A program made the translations under genes and the position numbers. From Deltaproteobacteria bacterium (lineage in GTDB: Bacteria > Desulfobacterota > Desulfobacteria > Desulfobacterales > Desulfosarcinaceae), in assembly GCA_021824175.1 (NCBI GenBank), contig JAKALP010000006.1, forward strand, positions 124,001 through 188,000: a DNA stretch of 64,000 nt. Reading direction: 5' to 3'. The notes below the pieces were generated by a model that was given only the letters and a program-made list of their open reading frames with translations, was not told where the DNA came from and ran no database searches. This document shows, in pieces, positions 19,636 through 28,822 of the stretch. The stretch's first letter is position 1. Every line of letters starts with the position of its first letter.

Positions 19636-21300
19636 CTATTGGCTGGCTTGCCATTTCCGGATGGCCTGCGCGATCCCAGCGGAGGCCTCTACAGCCAGAA
19701 CTTCTTTGCGCCACTGGTCGTCTCCGGCCATTTTGCTGATGGCCGCGAGGGTTTCCAGATGGATTTGGGGCGGCTCAACGGGCGAGAGCAGCAACGCCAT
19801 GATGCGCACCGAACGCCCGGACTGCCCGTCGCGGATGCCGGCCGCGGCCACGCCGATGGCCACCCGCGGCCGCCCCAGGCCCGCAACGCGCGCGTGGGGT
19901 AGGGCCACATCTTCGCCCACGAAGGTGGTGCCCTGTTTTTCACGCGCCAATAGCGCGTCCCAGGCCGTGGCCTGGATATGGGCGTCTATCTCAACGCAGG
20001 CGGCCAGCAGCCGCTGAATGGCCGTGTCTTTTTCCAGGGGTTCGGTCCAAACCAGGGTCGCGGCCATGGATAAGGCCGCGCCGATGTCATGGGAGAATTT
20101 CTTTGGCGGTTTCAAATCCTCCGGCATGGGCCCGGCCGGAGCAATCGATTCACTGATCCGGGCTTCGGGTATGGCCTTGGTGTCGAGCACCACCACCGTC
20201 AAGCCCCGGCCATCGGTCATAAGCCGCTCCACGATGCTGGTTTCCCCCAGGACGCGCTTCCAAAAGGGAACTTTTCTTCCGGGCGTGCCGATCACGATGT
20301 GCCCCACGCGGTACTCCCTGGCAAATTGCAGAATGGTCTTGACGATATCATCGCCCTTGTAGGTGAACACCGTGGCGCCCAATTGCTGCGCCAGGGTCAA
20401 GGTATTGGAAAGCATTCGCTGGGTGACGGCGTCGATGAGAGCGGGCCTTTCACGGGAGGTCTGCACGTAAACCGCATACCAGTTGCGGTTCAACCGCCCG
20501 GCCAGGCGCGATGCGTAGCGCAGCAATGCTTCGCTGTTGGGGCCTTTGGAACTCAGACAGACCATGACCTGATCCGGGCTGGATGGGATCTCTTCTTCCT
20601 GAGGACTTCTTCTGCGGGCATCGATCTGGGCGGCCAGTTCCCGCAAGGCCAGCTCACGTAGCTGCCCCAGGTTGGATGCTTTGAAGAAATGCGCCAGGGC
20701 GATTTCAATGCGCTCCTGGGTGTAGACCTTGCCTTCGGCCAGGCGGCGACGCAGATCCTCAATGGTAATGTCCACATTGACCAATTGATCGGCGTCCGCG
20801 ACCACGCGATCGGGAATCCGCTCGCGCACCTTGACGCCCGTGGCCCGCTCCACGGTTTCATAGAGACTTTCCAGGTGTTGGATATTGAGGGTCGAGATCA
20901 CATGAATGCCCGCCGCCAGCAACTCTTCCACATCCTGATAGCGCTTGGCGTTTTTACTTCCCGGCACATTGGTATGGGCCAGTTCGTCCACCAGCACCAC
21001 GGCCGGCCGGCGGGCCAGAATGGCTTCCAGATCCATCTCCCCGATGTCGATGCCGCGATAGATAATCGTGCGCCGGCCGAGGATTTCCAGCCCGCTGAGC
21101 AGGGCTTCGGTTTCAGGCCGGCCATGGGTTTCCACCAGCCCCACGGCCGCATCAATGCCGTCCTGCTTGAGGCGGTGGCCCTCCAGCAGCATTTGATAGG
21201 TTTTGCCCACCCCGGCCGCATATCCCAGGTAGATCTTCAACCGGCCGCGCTGAGAGCGGCGGATCAGACGCAGGAAATTGTCCGCGCGGTTATCGTCCAT
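19636..21300 (-). CDS. KdpD N-terminal sensor region fused to a PTS EIIA-like domain, no kinase
   Basis: Cytoplasmic protein related to the input half of the K+ sensor KdpD. Residues about 15-220 form the KdpD domain with Walker A GYAAGVGKT (26-34) and VVLVDELAHTN. Residues about 240-370 form the universal-stress-protein-like domain. About 405-552 match a PTS EIIA type-2 domain with the candidate phosphorylated His469 in DVALPHARV. The transmembrane helices, GAF, HisKA and ATPase parts of full KdpD are absent. ATG 21298-21300 has GAAGGA upstream and is preferred to the longer frame, which would overlap the preceding gene. It is last in the kdp operon and presumably informs the separate kinase encoded earlier in it. 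Confidence 0.85.
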   Translation of the reverse strand: MDDNRADNFLRLIRRSQRGRLKIYLGYAAGVGKTYQMLLEGHRLKQDGIDAAVGLVETHGRPETEALLSGLEILGRRTIIYRGIDIGEMDLEAILARRPAVVLVDELAHTNVPGSKNAKRYQDVEELLAAGIHVISTLNIQHLESLYETVERATGVKVRERIPDRVVADADQLVNVDITIEDLRRRLAEGKVYTQERIEIALAHFFKASNLGQLRELALRELAAQIDARRRSPQEEEIPSSPDQVMVCLSSKGPNSEALLRYASRLAGRLNRNWYAVYVQTSRERPALIDAVTQRMLSNTLTLAQQLGATVFTYKGDDIVKTILQFAREYRVGHIVIGTPGRKVPFWKRVLGETSIVERLMTDGRGLTVVVLDTKAIPEARISESIAPAGPMPEDLKPPKKFSHDIGAALSMAATLVWTEPLEKDTAIQRLLAACVEIDAHIQATAWDALLAREKQGTTFVGEDVALPHARVAGLGRPRVAIGVAAAGIRDGQSGRSVRIMALLLSPVEPPQIHLETLAAISKMAGDDQWRKEVLAVEASAGIAQAIRKWQASQ

Positions 21301-21310
21301 ACCGATTCCT

Positions 21311-22249
21311 TCAACGGCTGGCTTTAGTGGTGGCCCGCTCCTTGACCGCCTCCTGGAGGGCATCCAACTGTGATAAACACAGAATCATCAATCGCCGTTT
21401 CTGACCCAGGGATTCTTCCATGGAGCGCACATTGGTGTTTTGATGAGACAGTTCGAGGACCTCATTGTGAAGGGTCTGGAATTGCTCAAAGGCTTGCCGC
21501 GCTTCGGCGATCCACGGCTTGGCCGACCCGCCTCGCACAAGCACATCTAAAAGATTCAACGCCTGGCGCACAGTCGCATCCAATGGCTTCATCCTGGCCT
21601 CTAAGAGCTCCATCCCCGTATCCGTCGCCTCGAAAATATGAGGGGTCTCCAGGGCATGAAGATTGAGGCTGTTGGTCATGGCCTGGGCGCAGAGCTGTAC
21701 CACGCGGGCCTTGTTGGTGGACGGCTGTGCGGCCCAATCCATCAATTTATCGAGGGCTGCCTGCATCTGCTCCAGCCTGGCGGCCGCGGGTCCGGTGGAA
21801 AGGCGCAAGGCTTTGAGATTGGTGTTTTGTACTGCCAGTAAAAGGATCTGACGATCCATATCCCGCAACTTCTCCCAGGCCGTGGAGAATTGGTCCAATA
21901 ATTTTGCTTCGCGGCTATTCTTTTCGAGCAGGGCAGTCAAGGCGAGCCTGGCCTTTTCGACATTTTGCGACGCTTGTTCGGATTGCTCGGCAAAGGCGCG
22001 CGAGGACTCATCCGTATCAGCCATCACGGCGCTCTTCTCCGCTTCGGCCGAGGCAAGCAATTCGCTGCGCATGGTTTGCACCAGATGGGTCTGTTCACTC
22101 CATTTTTCATATTCGGTTTCCAACCGGCCGGCATGACGGCCTTCGACAAACAAAATCCCCAGCAGCAAAGCCAAGAGGATGGCTAAGATGACCCCAAAAT
22201 GAGAAGTGATCTTCTTCTTTGTTATGAGAGGGTATTTCATGGCGTCCAT
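21311..22249 (-). CDS. single-pass membrane protein with helical (four-helix-bundle-like) periplasmic domain
   Basis: 312 aa: a short cytoplasmic start, one transmembrane helix (about 18-37, VILAILLALLLGILFVEG), then an almost entirely helical, charged domain of about 270 residues. Two related segments, LAVQNTNLKALRLS and LSHQNTNVRSMEESLGQ, recall the helices of MCP-type four-helix-bundle sensors. It has no output domain. It sits between kdpC and the KdpD-EIIA gene, starting within the kdpC end (13-bp overlap; an alternative ATG at 22240 gives a 4-bp overlap). It may sense the periplasm or tether partners for the Kdp regulatory system. This is inference. Confidence 0.65.
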   Translation of the reverse strand: MDAMKYPLITKKKITSHFGVILAILLALLLGILFVEGRHAGRLETEYEKWSEQTHLVQTMRSELLASAEAEKSAVMADTDESSRAFAEQSEQASQNVEKARLALTALLEKNSREAKLLDQFSTAWEKLRDMDRQILLLAVQNTNLKALRLSTGPAAARLEQMQAALDKLMDWAAQPSTNKARVVQLCAQAMTNSLNLHALETPHIFEATDTGMELLEARMKPLDATVRQALNLLDVLVRGGSAKPWIAEARQAFEQFQTLHNEVLELSHQNTNVRSMEESLGQKRRLMILCLSQLDALQEAVKERATTKASR

Positions 22250-22833
22250 CCATCCAGGGCCATATTGACGATCAGTACATTGACCAGTGGCTTGGCGGTG
22301 AGTGCGCCGCCCGGCCTGAAGCTATGTTTGGCCAGCAGGGCCTCCACTTCGGCCAGGGGCATCCCCCGCGCCGCCGCAACCCGCGCGGCCTGATAGCGAG
22401 CCGCGGCCAAAGTAATATGCGGGTCCAGGCCGCTGCCCGAGGCTGTGACCAGATCCGCGGGCAGGGGCGCTCCAGCCGTGGCGCCATAGTGCTTCACCAA
22501 GACTACAGCTCGAGTCCGAAGTTCGGGATTGGTGGGCGACAGATTGCTGCCGCCCGCGGCCGCGGCATTGTAATCCACGGCCGAGGACCGGGGCCAGAAG
22601 TATTCGGGCCGGGTGAATGCCTGGGCGATGAGCGCGCTGCCCACGATTTGGCCCTGGCCGTTGCGCACCAGAGAGCCGCCGGCGGACTGGGGCGTCAAGA
22701 TTTGGCCCAGACCCCAGATCACCAGGGGATAAAGGCCGGCGCATACTGCCATGGTGGCCAATACGCTCCGCAAGGATGCGGTCGTTTGTTGGACCCATCC
22801 GTTTTGTCCATTCTTTGCGGTAAAAGAGTTCAT
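22237..22833 (-). CDS. kdpC: potassium-transporting ATPase subunit C
   Basis: Small single-pass subunit of the KdpFABC high-affinity K+ pump, thought to assist nucleotide or K+ handling. 198 aa. An N-terminal membrane helix (about 22-42) is followed by the typical GGSLVRNGQGQIVGSALIAQ, FWPRSSAVDYNAAAAGGSNL and SGLDPHITLAAARYQAARVA blocks, which are the family signatures. It lies 8 bp after kdpB. Its stop overlaps the start of the helical sensor gene, indicating translational coupling. Confidence 0.95.
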   Translation of the reverse strand: MNSFTAKNGQNGWVQQTTASLRSVLATMAVCAGLYPLVIWGLGQILTPQSAGGSLVRNGQGQIVGSALIAQAFTRPEYFWPRSSAVDYNAAAAGGSNLSPTNPELRTRAVVLVKHYGATAGAPLPADLVTASGSGLDPHITLAAARYQAARVAAARGMPLAEVEALLAKHSFRPGGALTAKPLVNVLIVNMALDGWTP

Positions 22834-22841
22834 ACGGCCTC

Positions 22842-24923
22842 CTAGGACAATCCGGTCAGGCCCAGGGCCAGATCAATGAGTTTTATTCCGATAAAGGGCG
22901 CGATGACACCCCCCATTCCATAGACCAGGAGATTGCGTCGCAAAATGCTCTCCGCGCCCATGGGCCGATATTTGACCCCCTTGATGGCGATGGGAATCAG
23001 CAGCGGAATGATGATCGCATTGAAGATCAAGGCCGACAGGATGGCGCTTTGGGGCGTGGCCAGTCCCATGATGTTGAGGGCCGCCAGTTGCGGGATGGCC
23101 AGCATGAACATGGCCGGAATGATGGCGAAGTATTTGGCCATGTCATTGGCAATGGAAAAGGTGGTCAGCGCGCCGCGCGTCATGAGCAATTGCTTGCCGA
23201 TTTCGATGATTTCAATCAGCTTGGTGGGGTCGCTGTCCAGATCCACCATGTTACCGGCCTCCTTGGCGGCCTGGGTGCCGGAATTCATGGCCACCCCGAT
23301 ATCGGCCTGGGCCAGGGCCGGGGCGTCGTTGGTACCATCGCCCATCATGGCAATGAGCCGGCCGGCGCGCTGTTCCCTGCGGATGTACTCCAATTTATCT
23401 TCGGGCTTGGCTTCGGCAATGTAGTCATCCACGCCGGCCTGCTTGGCAATGGCTGCCGCGGTCAGGGGATTGTCGCCCGTCACCATCACCACCCGCAAGC
23501 CCATGGCGCGCAAGCGCTCGAAGCGGTCCCGGATGCCGGGTTTCAACACATCGGCCAGCGCGACCACACCCAGGATGGTCTTGTCCTCGGCCACGACGAT
23601 GGGTGTGCTTCCCTGGCGCGCGACAGCTTCCACCAGCGGTTGGGTGGCTTCTGGAACCGGGCCGCCCTTTTCCAGGATATAGGCGCACAGCGCGTCGGAG
23701 GCCCCTTTGCGAAAGGATCGGCCATCGGCCAGATCAAGGCCGCTCAAGCGGGTCTGGGCCGTAAAGGCGATGACCTTGGCCTGGAGCGATTGGCCCGGCG
23801 CGCGGGGTCCCAGGGTCTGTTCTCCCAGGCGCACAATGGATTTGCCCTCGGGCGTCTGGTCGCCAAAGGAGGCGCACATGGCCGCCTCGGCCAGGCGCTC
23901 CTGGGTCACGCCCGGCACGGGATGATAGGCCGTGGCCTGGCGGTTGCCCATGGTGATGGTGCCGGTCTTGTCCAGCAGCAAGGTATCGATGTCGCCGGCC
24001 AGCTCCACGGCCTTGCCGCTCTTGGCCAGCACGTTGGCGGCAATGGCCCGGTCCATGCCGGCCAGACCGATGGCCGCCAGCAGCGCGCCGATGGTGGTGG
24101 GAATCAAACAGACGAGCAAGGCGATCAAGGTGGGAATGGGCAGATCCACTCCGAAATAGCGGCCCATGGGCCACAAGGCGCCGGTCACGATCAGAAAAGC
24201 CAGGGTCAGGCCCGCCAGGGTCACGGTCAGGGCCAGCTCATTGGGGGTTTTCTGCCGGACCGCGCCCTCCACCAGGGCGATCATGCGGTCGAGAAAGGAC
24301 TCGCCCGCGCCCGCCGTGATGCGGATCTTGATTTGGTCGGAAAGAACGCGCGTGCCGCCCGTGACCCCGGAGCGATCGCCGCCGGCCTCCCGCACCACGG
24401 GCGCGGACTCGCCGGTGATGGCCGATTCATCCACCGTGGCGGCCCCTTCGATGACTTCGCCGTCGCCGGGGATGGTTTCACCAGCGGCCACCAGCACCTC
24501 ATCACCGGCGCGCAGCTCGTCGGAGCCCACCTGCGCTTCGATGCCCTGCACTACCCTGCGGGCCAGGGTCTTTTGCCGGGTCCGTTTCAGCGTGTCAGCC
24601 TGGGCTTTGCCCCGGGCCTCGGCCAGGGCTTCGGCGAAGTTGGCAAACAACACGGTCAGCCACAGGATCAGGGCCACCATCAGCGTATAGATCAGGGCGG
24701 ACCGGTCTTGGAACAGATTCTGGACCAGCGCCAGGGTGGTCAGGCCGGCCCCTATTTCGGTGACGAACATGACCGGGTTGCGCGCCATGACCCAAGGTTT
24801 GAGCATGACCAGGGCCTGCCCGGCCGCGGTTCGCACCAGGCGCCGCTCGAAAAGCGAGGCCCTGCGACCTTTACGGCGCTCCAGTTTTAGTTGGACGTTT
24901 GGGTTGATGATCTCGTTTATCAT
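22842..24923 (-). CDS. kdpB: potassium-transporting ATPase subunit B (P-type ATPase)
   Basis: Catalytic subunit of KdpFABC, hydrolysing ATP to drive K+ uptake. 693 aa. The phosphorylated Asp318 lies in [16 protein letters not shown] is seen as [12 protein letters not shown], the hinge as [14 protein letters not shown], and the metal site as [18 protein letters not shown]. The full set of P1A-type helices is present, with [13 protein letters not shown] and [14 protein letters not shown] in the membrane part. It starts 16 bp after kdpA with the AGCCATG context and is in the usual A-B-C order. Confidence 0.97.
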   Translation of the reverse strand: MINEIINPNVQLKLERRKGRRASLFERRLVRTAAGQALVMLKPWVMARNPVMFVTEIGAGLTTLALVQNLFQDRSALIYTLMVALILWLTVLFANFAEALAEARGKAQADTLKRTRQKTLARRVVQGIEAQVGSDELRAGDEVLVAAGETIPGDGEVIEGAATVDESAITGESAPVVREAGGDRSGVTGGTRVLSDQIKIRITAGAGESFLDRMIALVEGAVRQKTPNELALTVTLAGLTLAFLIVTGALWPMGRYFGVDLPIPTLIALLVCLIPTTIGALLAAIGLAGMDRAIAANVLAKSGKAVELAGDIDTLLLDKTGTITMGNRQATAYHPVPGVTQERLAEAAMCASFGDQTPEGKSIVRLGEQTLGPRAPGQSLQAKVIAFTAQTRLSGLDLADGRSFRKGASDALCAYILEKGGPVPEATQPLVEAVARQGSTPIVVAEDKTILGVVALADVLKPGIRDRFERLRAMGLRVVMVTGDNPLTAAAIAKQAGVDDYIAEAKPEDKLEYIRREQRAGRLIAMMGDGTNDAPALAQADIGVAMNSGTQAAKEAGNMVDLDSDPTKLIEIIEIGKQLLMTRGALTTFSIANDMAKYFAIIPAMFMLAIPQLAALNIMGLATPQSAILSALIFNAIIIPLLIPIAIKGVKYRPMGAESILRRNLLVYGMGGVIAPFIGIKLIDLALGLTGLS

Positions 24924-24939
24924 GGCTACTCCCCCAAAT

Positions 24940-26610
24940 TTACCGTACGGATAGCTGTTCGGCGATGGGCCCCAGCACTGCCGCCGGCAAAAACAGCAAG
25001 GCCCCGATGAGCACCACGCTGCCCAGAATCACCACGCCGAAAAGCAGCGTGTCGGTGCGCAGGGTGCCGACGGTTTCCGGCGCCGGCTTTTTGGCCGCCA
25101 GGGAGCCCGCGATGGCCAGGGGAAAAATGATGGGAACGAAGCGGGCCAACAGCATGACCATCCCCGTGGCCACATTCCACGGCACCGTATTGTTGCCCAG
25201 CCCCGCCAAATCCGAGCCGTTATTGGCGGCCGCGGAAGTAAATTCATACAGGATCTCGGAAAAGCCGTGGGGTCCGGTATTGTGCACCGTGGCGGCCCCC
25301 CAGGCCGTGGCAGCGAACAGGGCCGTGCCGCTCAGGATCAACAAGGGATGGGCCAGCAAGGCCAGCAGCGCGAACTTCATCTCCCGGGTCTCGACCTTGC
25401 GATTCAAATACTCCGGGGTGCGGCCCACCATCATGCCGCAGATGAACACCCCGACAATGATGAAAAGGAACATATTGATCAGGCCCACGCCGACCCCGCC
25501 GAAGGTGACATTGAGCCACATGCCGATCAGCGCGATAAGCCCGGTCAGCGGGTTGAAACTGTCGAGCATGCTGTTGGTCGACCCATTGCTCGTGGCAGTG
25601 GTGAGCGTGCCCCACACCGGGGCAGCCACCGGCCCGAAACGCAGCTCCTTGCCTTCAAGATTGCCGGCCGCCTGGACCGGCAGACCGGCCAGGGCCGCCG
25701 CCGGAGCGCTTTCAAAGTGGACCGCCAAGCCCAGCGACGCGATCAGCAGCAGGCCCATCACCGCGAAGATCACGGCCGCGTGCCGCAGCCGGCCCGCGAT
25801 GCGGCCGAACATCCAGACCGAAGCCATGGGAATCAACAGGATGCTCACACACTCCACCAGGTTGGTGAAGAAAGAGGGGTTTTCGAAGGGATGGGCCGAG
25901 TTGGGGCCGAAAAACCCGCCGCCATTGGTGCCCAGTTGTTTGATGGCGACAAAGGCCGCCACCGGCCCCCTGGCGATGGTTTGCACGGCGCCTTCAAGGG
26001 TTTTGACTACAGCCGCCCCCTGAAAGGTCATGGGAACGCCCCCCAGCACCAGCACCACGGCCTCCACGGCCGCCAGCGGCAGCAGCACCAGAAAGGCAGC
26101 CCGCATCAGATCGCGGTAGAAGTTGCCCAGAAGCGTACTGCCCGCCAGCCCCCGGGCCAGGGCGCTCAAAGCGGCGATGCCGGTGGCGGCCGAGACGAAT
26201 TGCAGCCACATCAAGCCCAGAAGCTGCGACAGATAACTCATGGAGACTTCGCCCGAATAGTGCTGCAGATTGGTGTTGGTCACAAAAGAGGCGACCGTGT
26301 TGAAGATCAGGCTGGGCGCCAGCGGCCCTTTGCCGTCTGGATTCAAGGGCAGCAATTGCTGTAACGCCAGGAGCATGAACCCAACGATGAACATCACCGC
26401 GTTGAAGAAAATCAGGGAAAGCGTATAGCCTTTCCAGGTCTGCATGGGCACACCGGCCGGGCCCGCGATTTTTTCAAAGAGCCGCTCGGCGCCTTGGCGC
26501 CAGGGGCCGGCCTTTTCACCGGGCGCCATGGCCCAGGTCATGGCCCGGCCCAGCGGCCATGCGAGCAAGGCAGCCAAACCGGGAATCAATGCCGTAAAAA
26601 TCAGCGACAT
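24940..26610 (-). CDS. kdpA: potassium-transporting ATPase subunit A
   Basis: K+-channel-like subunit of KdpFABC with ten predicted membrane helices and four selectivity-filter regions. 556 aa. Recognisable segments include [10 protein letters not shown] (first filter region), [20 protein letters not shown] (second), [15 protein letters not shown] (third) and [16 protein letters not shown] (fourth). It lies 11 bp after kdpF. Start ATG 26608-26610 follows GGAGAAATGT. Confidence 0.97.
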   Translation of the reverse strand: MSLIFTALIPGLAALLAWPLGRAMTWAMAPGEKAGPWRQGAERLFEKIAGPAGVPMQTWKGYTLSLIFFNAVMFIVGFMLLALQQLLPLNPDGKGPLAPSLIFNTVASFVTNTNLQHYSGEVSMSYLSQLLGLMWLQFVSAATGIAALSALARGLAGSTLLGNFYRDLMRAAFLVLLPLAAVEAVVLVLGGVPMTFQGAAVVKTLEGAVQTIARGPVAAFVAIKQLGTNGGGFFGPNSAHPFENPSFFTNLVECVSILLIPMASVWMFGRIAGRLRHAAVIFAVMGLLLIASLGLAVHFESAPAAALAGLPVQAAGNLEGKELRFGPVAAPVWGTLTTATSNGSTNSMLDSFNPLTGLIALIGMWLNVTFGGVGVGLINMFLFIIVGVFICGMMVGRTPEYLNRKVETREMKFALLALLAHPLLILSGTALFAATAWGAATVHNTGPHGFSEILYEFTSAAANNGSDLAGLGNNTVPWNVATGMVMLLARFVPIIFPLAIAGSLAAKKPAPETVGTLRTDTLLFGVVILGSVVLIGALLFLPAAVLGPIAEQLSVR

Positions 26611-26621
26611 ACATTTCTCCT

Positions 26622-26702
26622 CTAAAATTTTTCAGGGTCGATAATGGCGAAAGTCAGGTACGCCACGCACAACACCAGGACGATGGCTGAAAGATAGAGC
26701 AT
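26622..26702 (-). CDS. kdpF: potassium-transporting ATPase subunit F (26 aa)
   Basis: Found by translating the gap between kdpA and the upstream kinase. It encodes 26 residues beginning MLYLSAIVLVLCVAYLTF and ending DPEKF, one membrane helix with the YLxxAxxxPEKF ending typical of KdpF. KdpF is a small subunit that stabilises the KdpABC complex. The RBS AAGGAGA lies 6 bases upstream of the ATG, and the stop TAG is at 26622-26624, 11 bp before kdpA. Confidence 0.92.
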   Translation of the reverse strand: MLYLSAIVLVLCVAYLTFAIIDPEKF

Positions 26703-26711
26703 GATGTCTCC

Positions 26712-26798
26712 TTATATTCTGTCGCAGGCGGCCGTCAGGCCCGCCATGGCGACGAAAACTACCAAGCCCAGCAGTATATAAAAAAACAGCGACAGCAT
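26712..26798 (-). CDS. 28-aa membrane peptide upstream of kdpF
   Basis: Small frame, 28 residues, beginning MLSLFFYILLGLVVF and ending TAACDRI: one membrane helix with a cysteine-containing end. It has a very good RBS (TAGGAG, seven bases before ATG 26796-26798) and lies 9 bp from both the kinase stop and kdpF. Similar short hydrophobic peptides with a CxRL-like end often precede kdpF in other Proteobacteria, in my recollection, but the function is unknown. It could be a second accessory subunit of the pump or a regulatory peptide. The reading frame, RBS and position make it likely real. Confidence 0.7.
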   Translation of the reverse strand: MLSLFFYILLGLVVFVAMAGLTAACDRI

Positions 26799-26807
26799 TA
26801 TGGACTC

Positions 26808-28664
26808 CTATAAAATCTTCTCCGGCGAACCTTGGGCGGCAGCGGCCCGCACGGGTAGCGTGAAGCAAAAGCGCGAACCCTTGCCCACCACACTTTCGGC
26901 GCGCACTTCCCCACCGTGGGCGCGCACAATTTCTTTGACGATCGCCAGACCCAGGCCGACGCCCGACTTATCGTCCTGGCCCGAACCGCGGTAGAACTGT
27001 TCGAACAAATGTACTAATTCCCGCTCGGGCACGCCCTGGCCGGTGTCTTCCACGAAAAACGCCACATGAGCCTGGGTTTGCTCGGCCCGGAGCGTCACCG
27101 CGCCGCCGGGGCCGGTGAAGCGCAGGGCATTGGAAAGTAAATTGGCGAAGACATGGCGGATCTTCTCGGGGTCCGCCATGACTTCCGGCAATTCATCGGA
27201 GACTTCGTTGGCCACCGTCACCCCTTTATCCTTGGCATCCGTGACAACTGCTTCCAGGGCCTCTCTCGCCAGGTCCCGCGGCGCCACCGGCTTCGGCGCG
27301 AGCCGTGCTTTGCCCGACACGATCCGCTGAATGTCGAGCAGATCGTTGAGGATGCCGACCAGCCGCTCGCTGTCTTCCCGGGCCGAAACCAGCAACTCGG
27401 CTTGTTTTTCGTTTATTGGCCCGATCCGTTCTTCCAACAGCAGATGAATGGACATGCGCAGTGAGGTCAGCGGTGTTTTGAGCTGATGGGATACGGTGGA
27501 GACCACCCCGCGTTTCATCTCCTGCCGTTCCTGCAGTTGGGTCACATCTTTGAGAATCAACGTTGTGCCGGTTGGCTCGCTGTGCTCAGGACCTAACAGA
27601 ATTGGCACCACCATCGGCTGAAAGAAGTATTCGTGGTGGTCGATAAACTTCTGGATATACCCTTCAGCGGGCTCGCGCTCCACGGCGCGCCCCTCGTCCA
27701 GGGCCTTGCGGATCATGGCTGGCAGCCATTCAGAACCGAGGTCGTTCGCCTTGAGGCCCGGCTTAATGCCGAAGAAGAGATTGGCTGTGGCCGTCGCCAC
27801 TTCCACCCTTCCCTCCAGGTCGAACACTGCAATGGCGGCTGGCAGTTCTTTGAAGAGTTCCTCGGTGGCGCGCCGCGTGCGCATCAAATTGACGCGGTCC
27901 TCCTTGCGGACCTGCCGCAGCGCGGCCGCCATCTCGTTGAACGCTTCCGAGAGCCGGCCGATCTCGTCCCGCGAGCGGGTTTCCACCACCAGATCCAGAT
28001 GGCCGCCGCGGATTTCATTGGCCGATTCAATCAGGCGGCGGACGGGATGCAGAATCCAGCGCTGCGCCAGATAACTGAACAGCAGCGCCAGCAAGGCGCA
28101 AACCCCGATGGCCGCCAGCATCTGGCTGTGGGCCGCTCGCGCCTGGCCGCGCGCCGCGCTGTCAGCCGCCTGCATGTTGGCCTGGTTCATCTCCAGGATC
28201 TGCTGGGACTCGCTCTTGATCTGCTGGAACAGCGGGTAGAGGCGGGCAAAGTATTCGGACTGGCGTGCTTCGAGGGGACGTTCGGCCTGGGTCGTCAGGG
28301 GCAGCGCCTGGAGGTACTGTTCAAAAAGCTGCTGGACCTTTTGGGCCCTGGCCCCTTCGCCGGGCAAGGTGATGTTGCCCATCTCCTTCTCCAGCGCGGC
28401 CTGGAACCGCGCGGTATTGGCTTGGATCAGACGGCGTCCCTCCATTGCGTTGCCCGCCAGGGTGAAGAGAATGCCGCTATCCAAGCGCTCCAGAGACTCT
28501 TTCATCTCCTGGCACGCCACCACGCTGCGGTAGTTCTCCCTGAGAATCAGATCAATGGCCTTGCCCAGGTGATCGATCTGGGCCATGGTCATCACTCCGA
28601 CCACGACATTCACCGCCAGCAGACCACCGAATCCCAACATCAGCTTTTGACGAATGCCCCACAT
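26808..28664 (-). CDS. membrane sensor histidine kinase of the kdp locus
   Basis: 618 aa. Transmembrane helix about 8-28, a helical periplasmic domain like MCP four-helix bundles (about 30-180), a second helix near 183-205, HAMP (about 206-260), PAS (about 280-375), HisKA with His393 in VSTVSHQLKTPLTSLRM, and HATPase ending GVGLGLAIVKEIVRAHGG. The layout resembles KinB/NtrY-type kinases. ATG 28662-28664 is preferred because GGAGGG lies 8 bases upstream and the in-frame start at 28706 would put coding sequence over a sigma-54 promoter (28690-28705). It is preceded by an NtrC-family regulator, its probable partner, and followed by the kdp pump genes. Confidence 0.9.
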   Translation of the reverse strand: MWGIRQKLMLGFGGLLAVNVVVGVMTMAQIDHLGKAIDLILRENYRSVVACQEMKESLERLDSGILFTLAGNAMEGRRLIQANTARFQAALEKEMGNITLPGEGARAQKVQQLFEQYLQALPLTTQAERPLEARQSEYFARLYPLFQQIKSESQQILEMNQANMQAADSAARGQARAAHSQMLAAIGVCALLALLFSYLAQRWILHPVRRLIESANEIRGGHLDLVVETRSRDEIGRLSEAFNEMAAALRQVRKEDRVNLMRTRRATEELFKELPAAIAVFDLEGRVEVATATANLFFGIKPGLKANDLGSEWLPAMIRKALDEGRAVEREPAEGYIQKFIDHHEYFFQPMVVPILLGPEHSEPTGTTLILKDVTQLQERQEMKRGVVSTVSHQLKTPLTSLRMSIHLLLEERIGPINEKQAELLVSAREDSERLVGILNDLLDIQRIVSGKARLAPKPVAPRDLAREALEAVVTDAKDKGVTVANEVSDELPEVMADPEKIRHVFANLLSNALRFTGPGGAVTLRAEQTQAHVAFFVEDTGQGVPERELVHLFEQFYRGSGQDDKSGVGLGLAIVKEIVRAHGGEVRAESVVGKGSRFCFTLPVRAAAAQGSPEKIL

Positions 28665-28689
28665 AATGTTGCCCTCCGCCCATAGGAAA

Positions 28690-28705
28690 AGCACGGGCCG
28701 TGCCA
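28690..28705 (-). promoter_or_regulatory. sigma-54 (-24/-12) promoter of the kinase-kdp operon
   Basis: On the minus strand TGGCACGGCCCGTGCT matches the sigma-54 consensus TGGCACG-N4-TTGCW at every defined position but one, with exactly ten bases between GG and GC. The predicted start of transcription is near 28680, giving a short leader with GGAGGG before ATG 28664. The neighbouring regulator has the sigma-54-contact GAFTGA loop. Confidence 0.82.
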
Positions 28706-28756
28706 ATGGCTCTCATTGAAATTTCATGGGGTTATAATCACCATGGAGGCGCCGGG

Positions 28757-28771
28757 CTTGCGATAGGCAAG
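28757..28771. promoter_or_regulatory. candidate upstream activator site
   Basis: Perfect inverted repeat CTTGC-GATAG-GCAAG, about 50-65 bp upstream of the -24 element of the kdp-locus sigma-54 promoter, a normal range for an NtrC-type enhancer site. A single short dyad is weak evidence by itself. Confidence 0.35.
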
Positions 28772-28822
28772 GGGTGGGCCGCACAGGCATTGCATTTTAC
28801 AAGGTGAAATTGGAATGGAGAT

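Noticed and set aside
19636-22249. Truncated, non-functional KdpD pseudogene
   Set aside because: The KdpD part ends cleanly in a complete second domain (EIIA-like), has its own RBS, and no leftover kinase fragment lies nearby; a stable fusion is more likely than decay.
28665-28706. Longer start of the kdp-locus kinase at 28706
   Set aside because: It would cover the sigma-54 promoter, and the internal ATG has a much better RBS directly before the signal anchor.
28772-28793. Plus-strand sigma-54-like site (GGGCCGCACAGGCATTGCAT)
   Set aside because: The distance between GG and GC is wrong, and no plus-strand gene follows.
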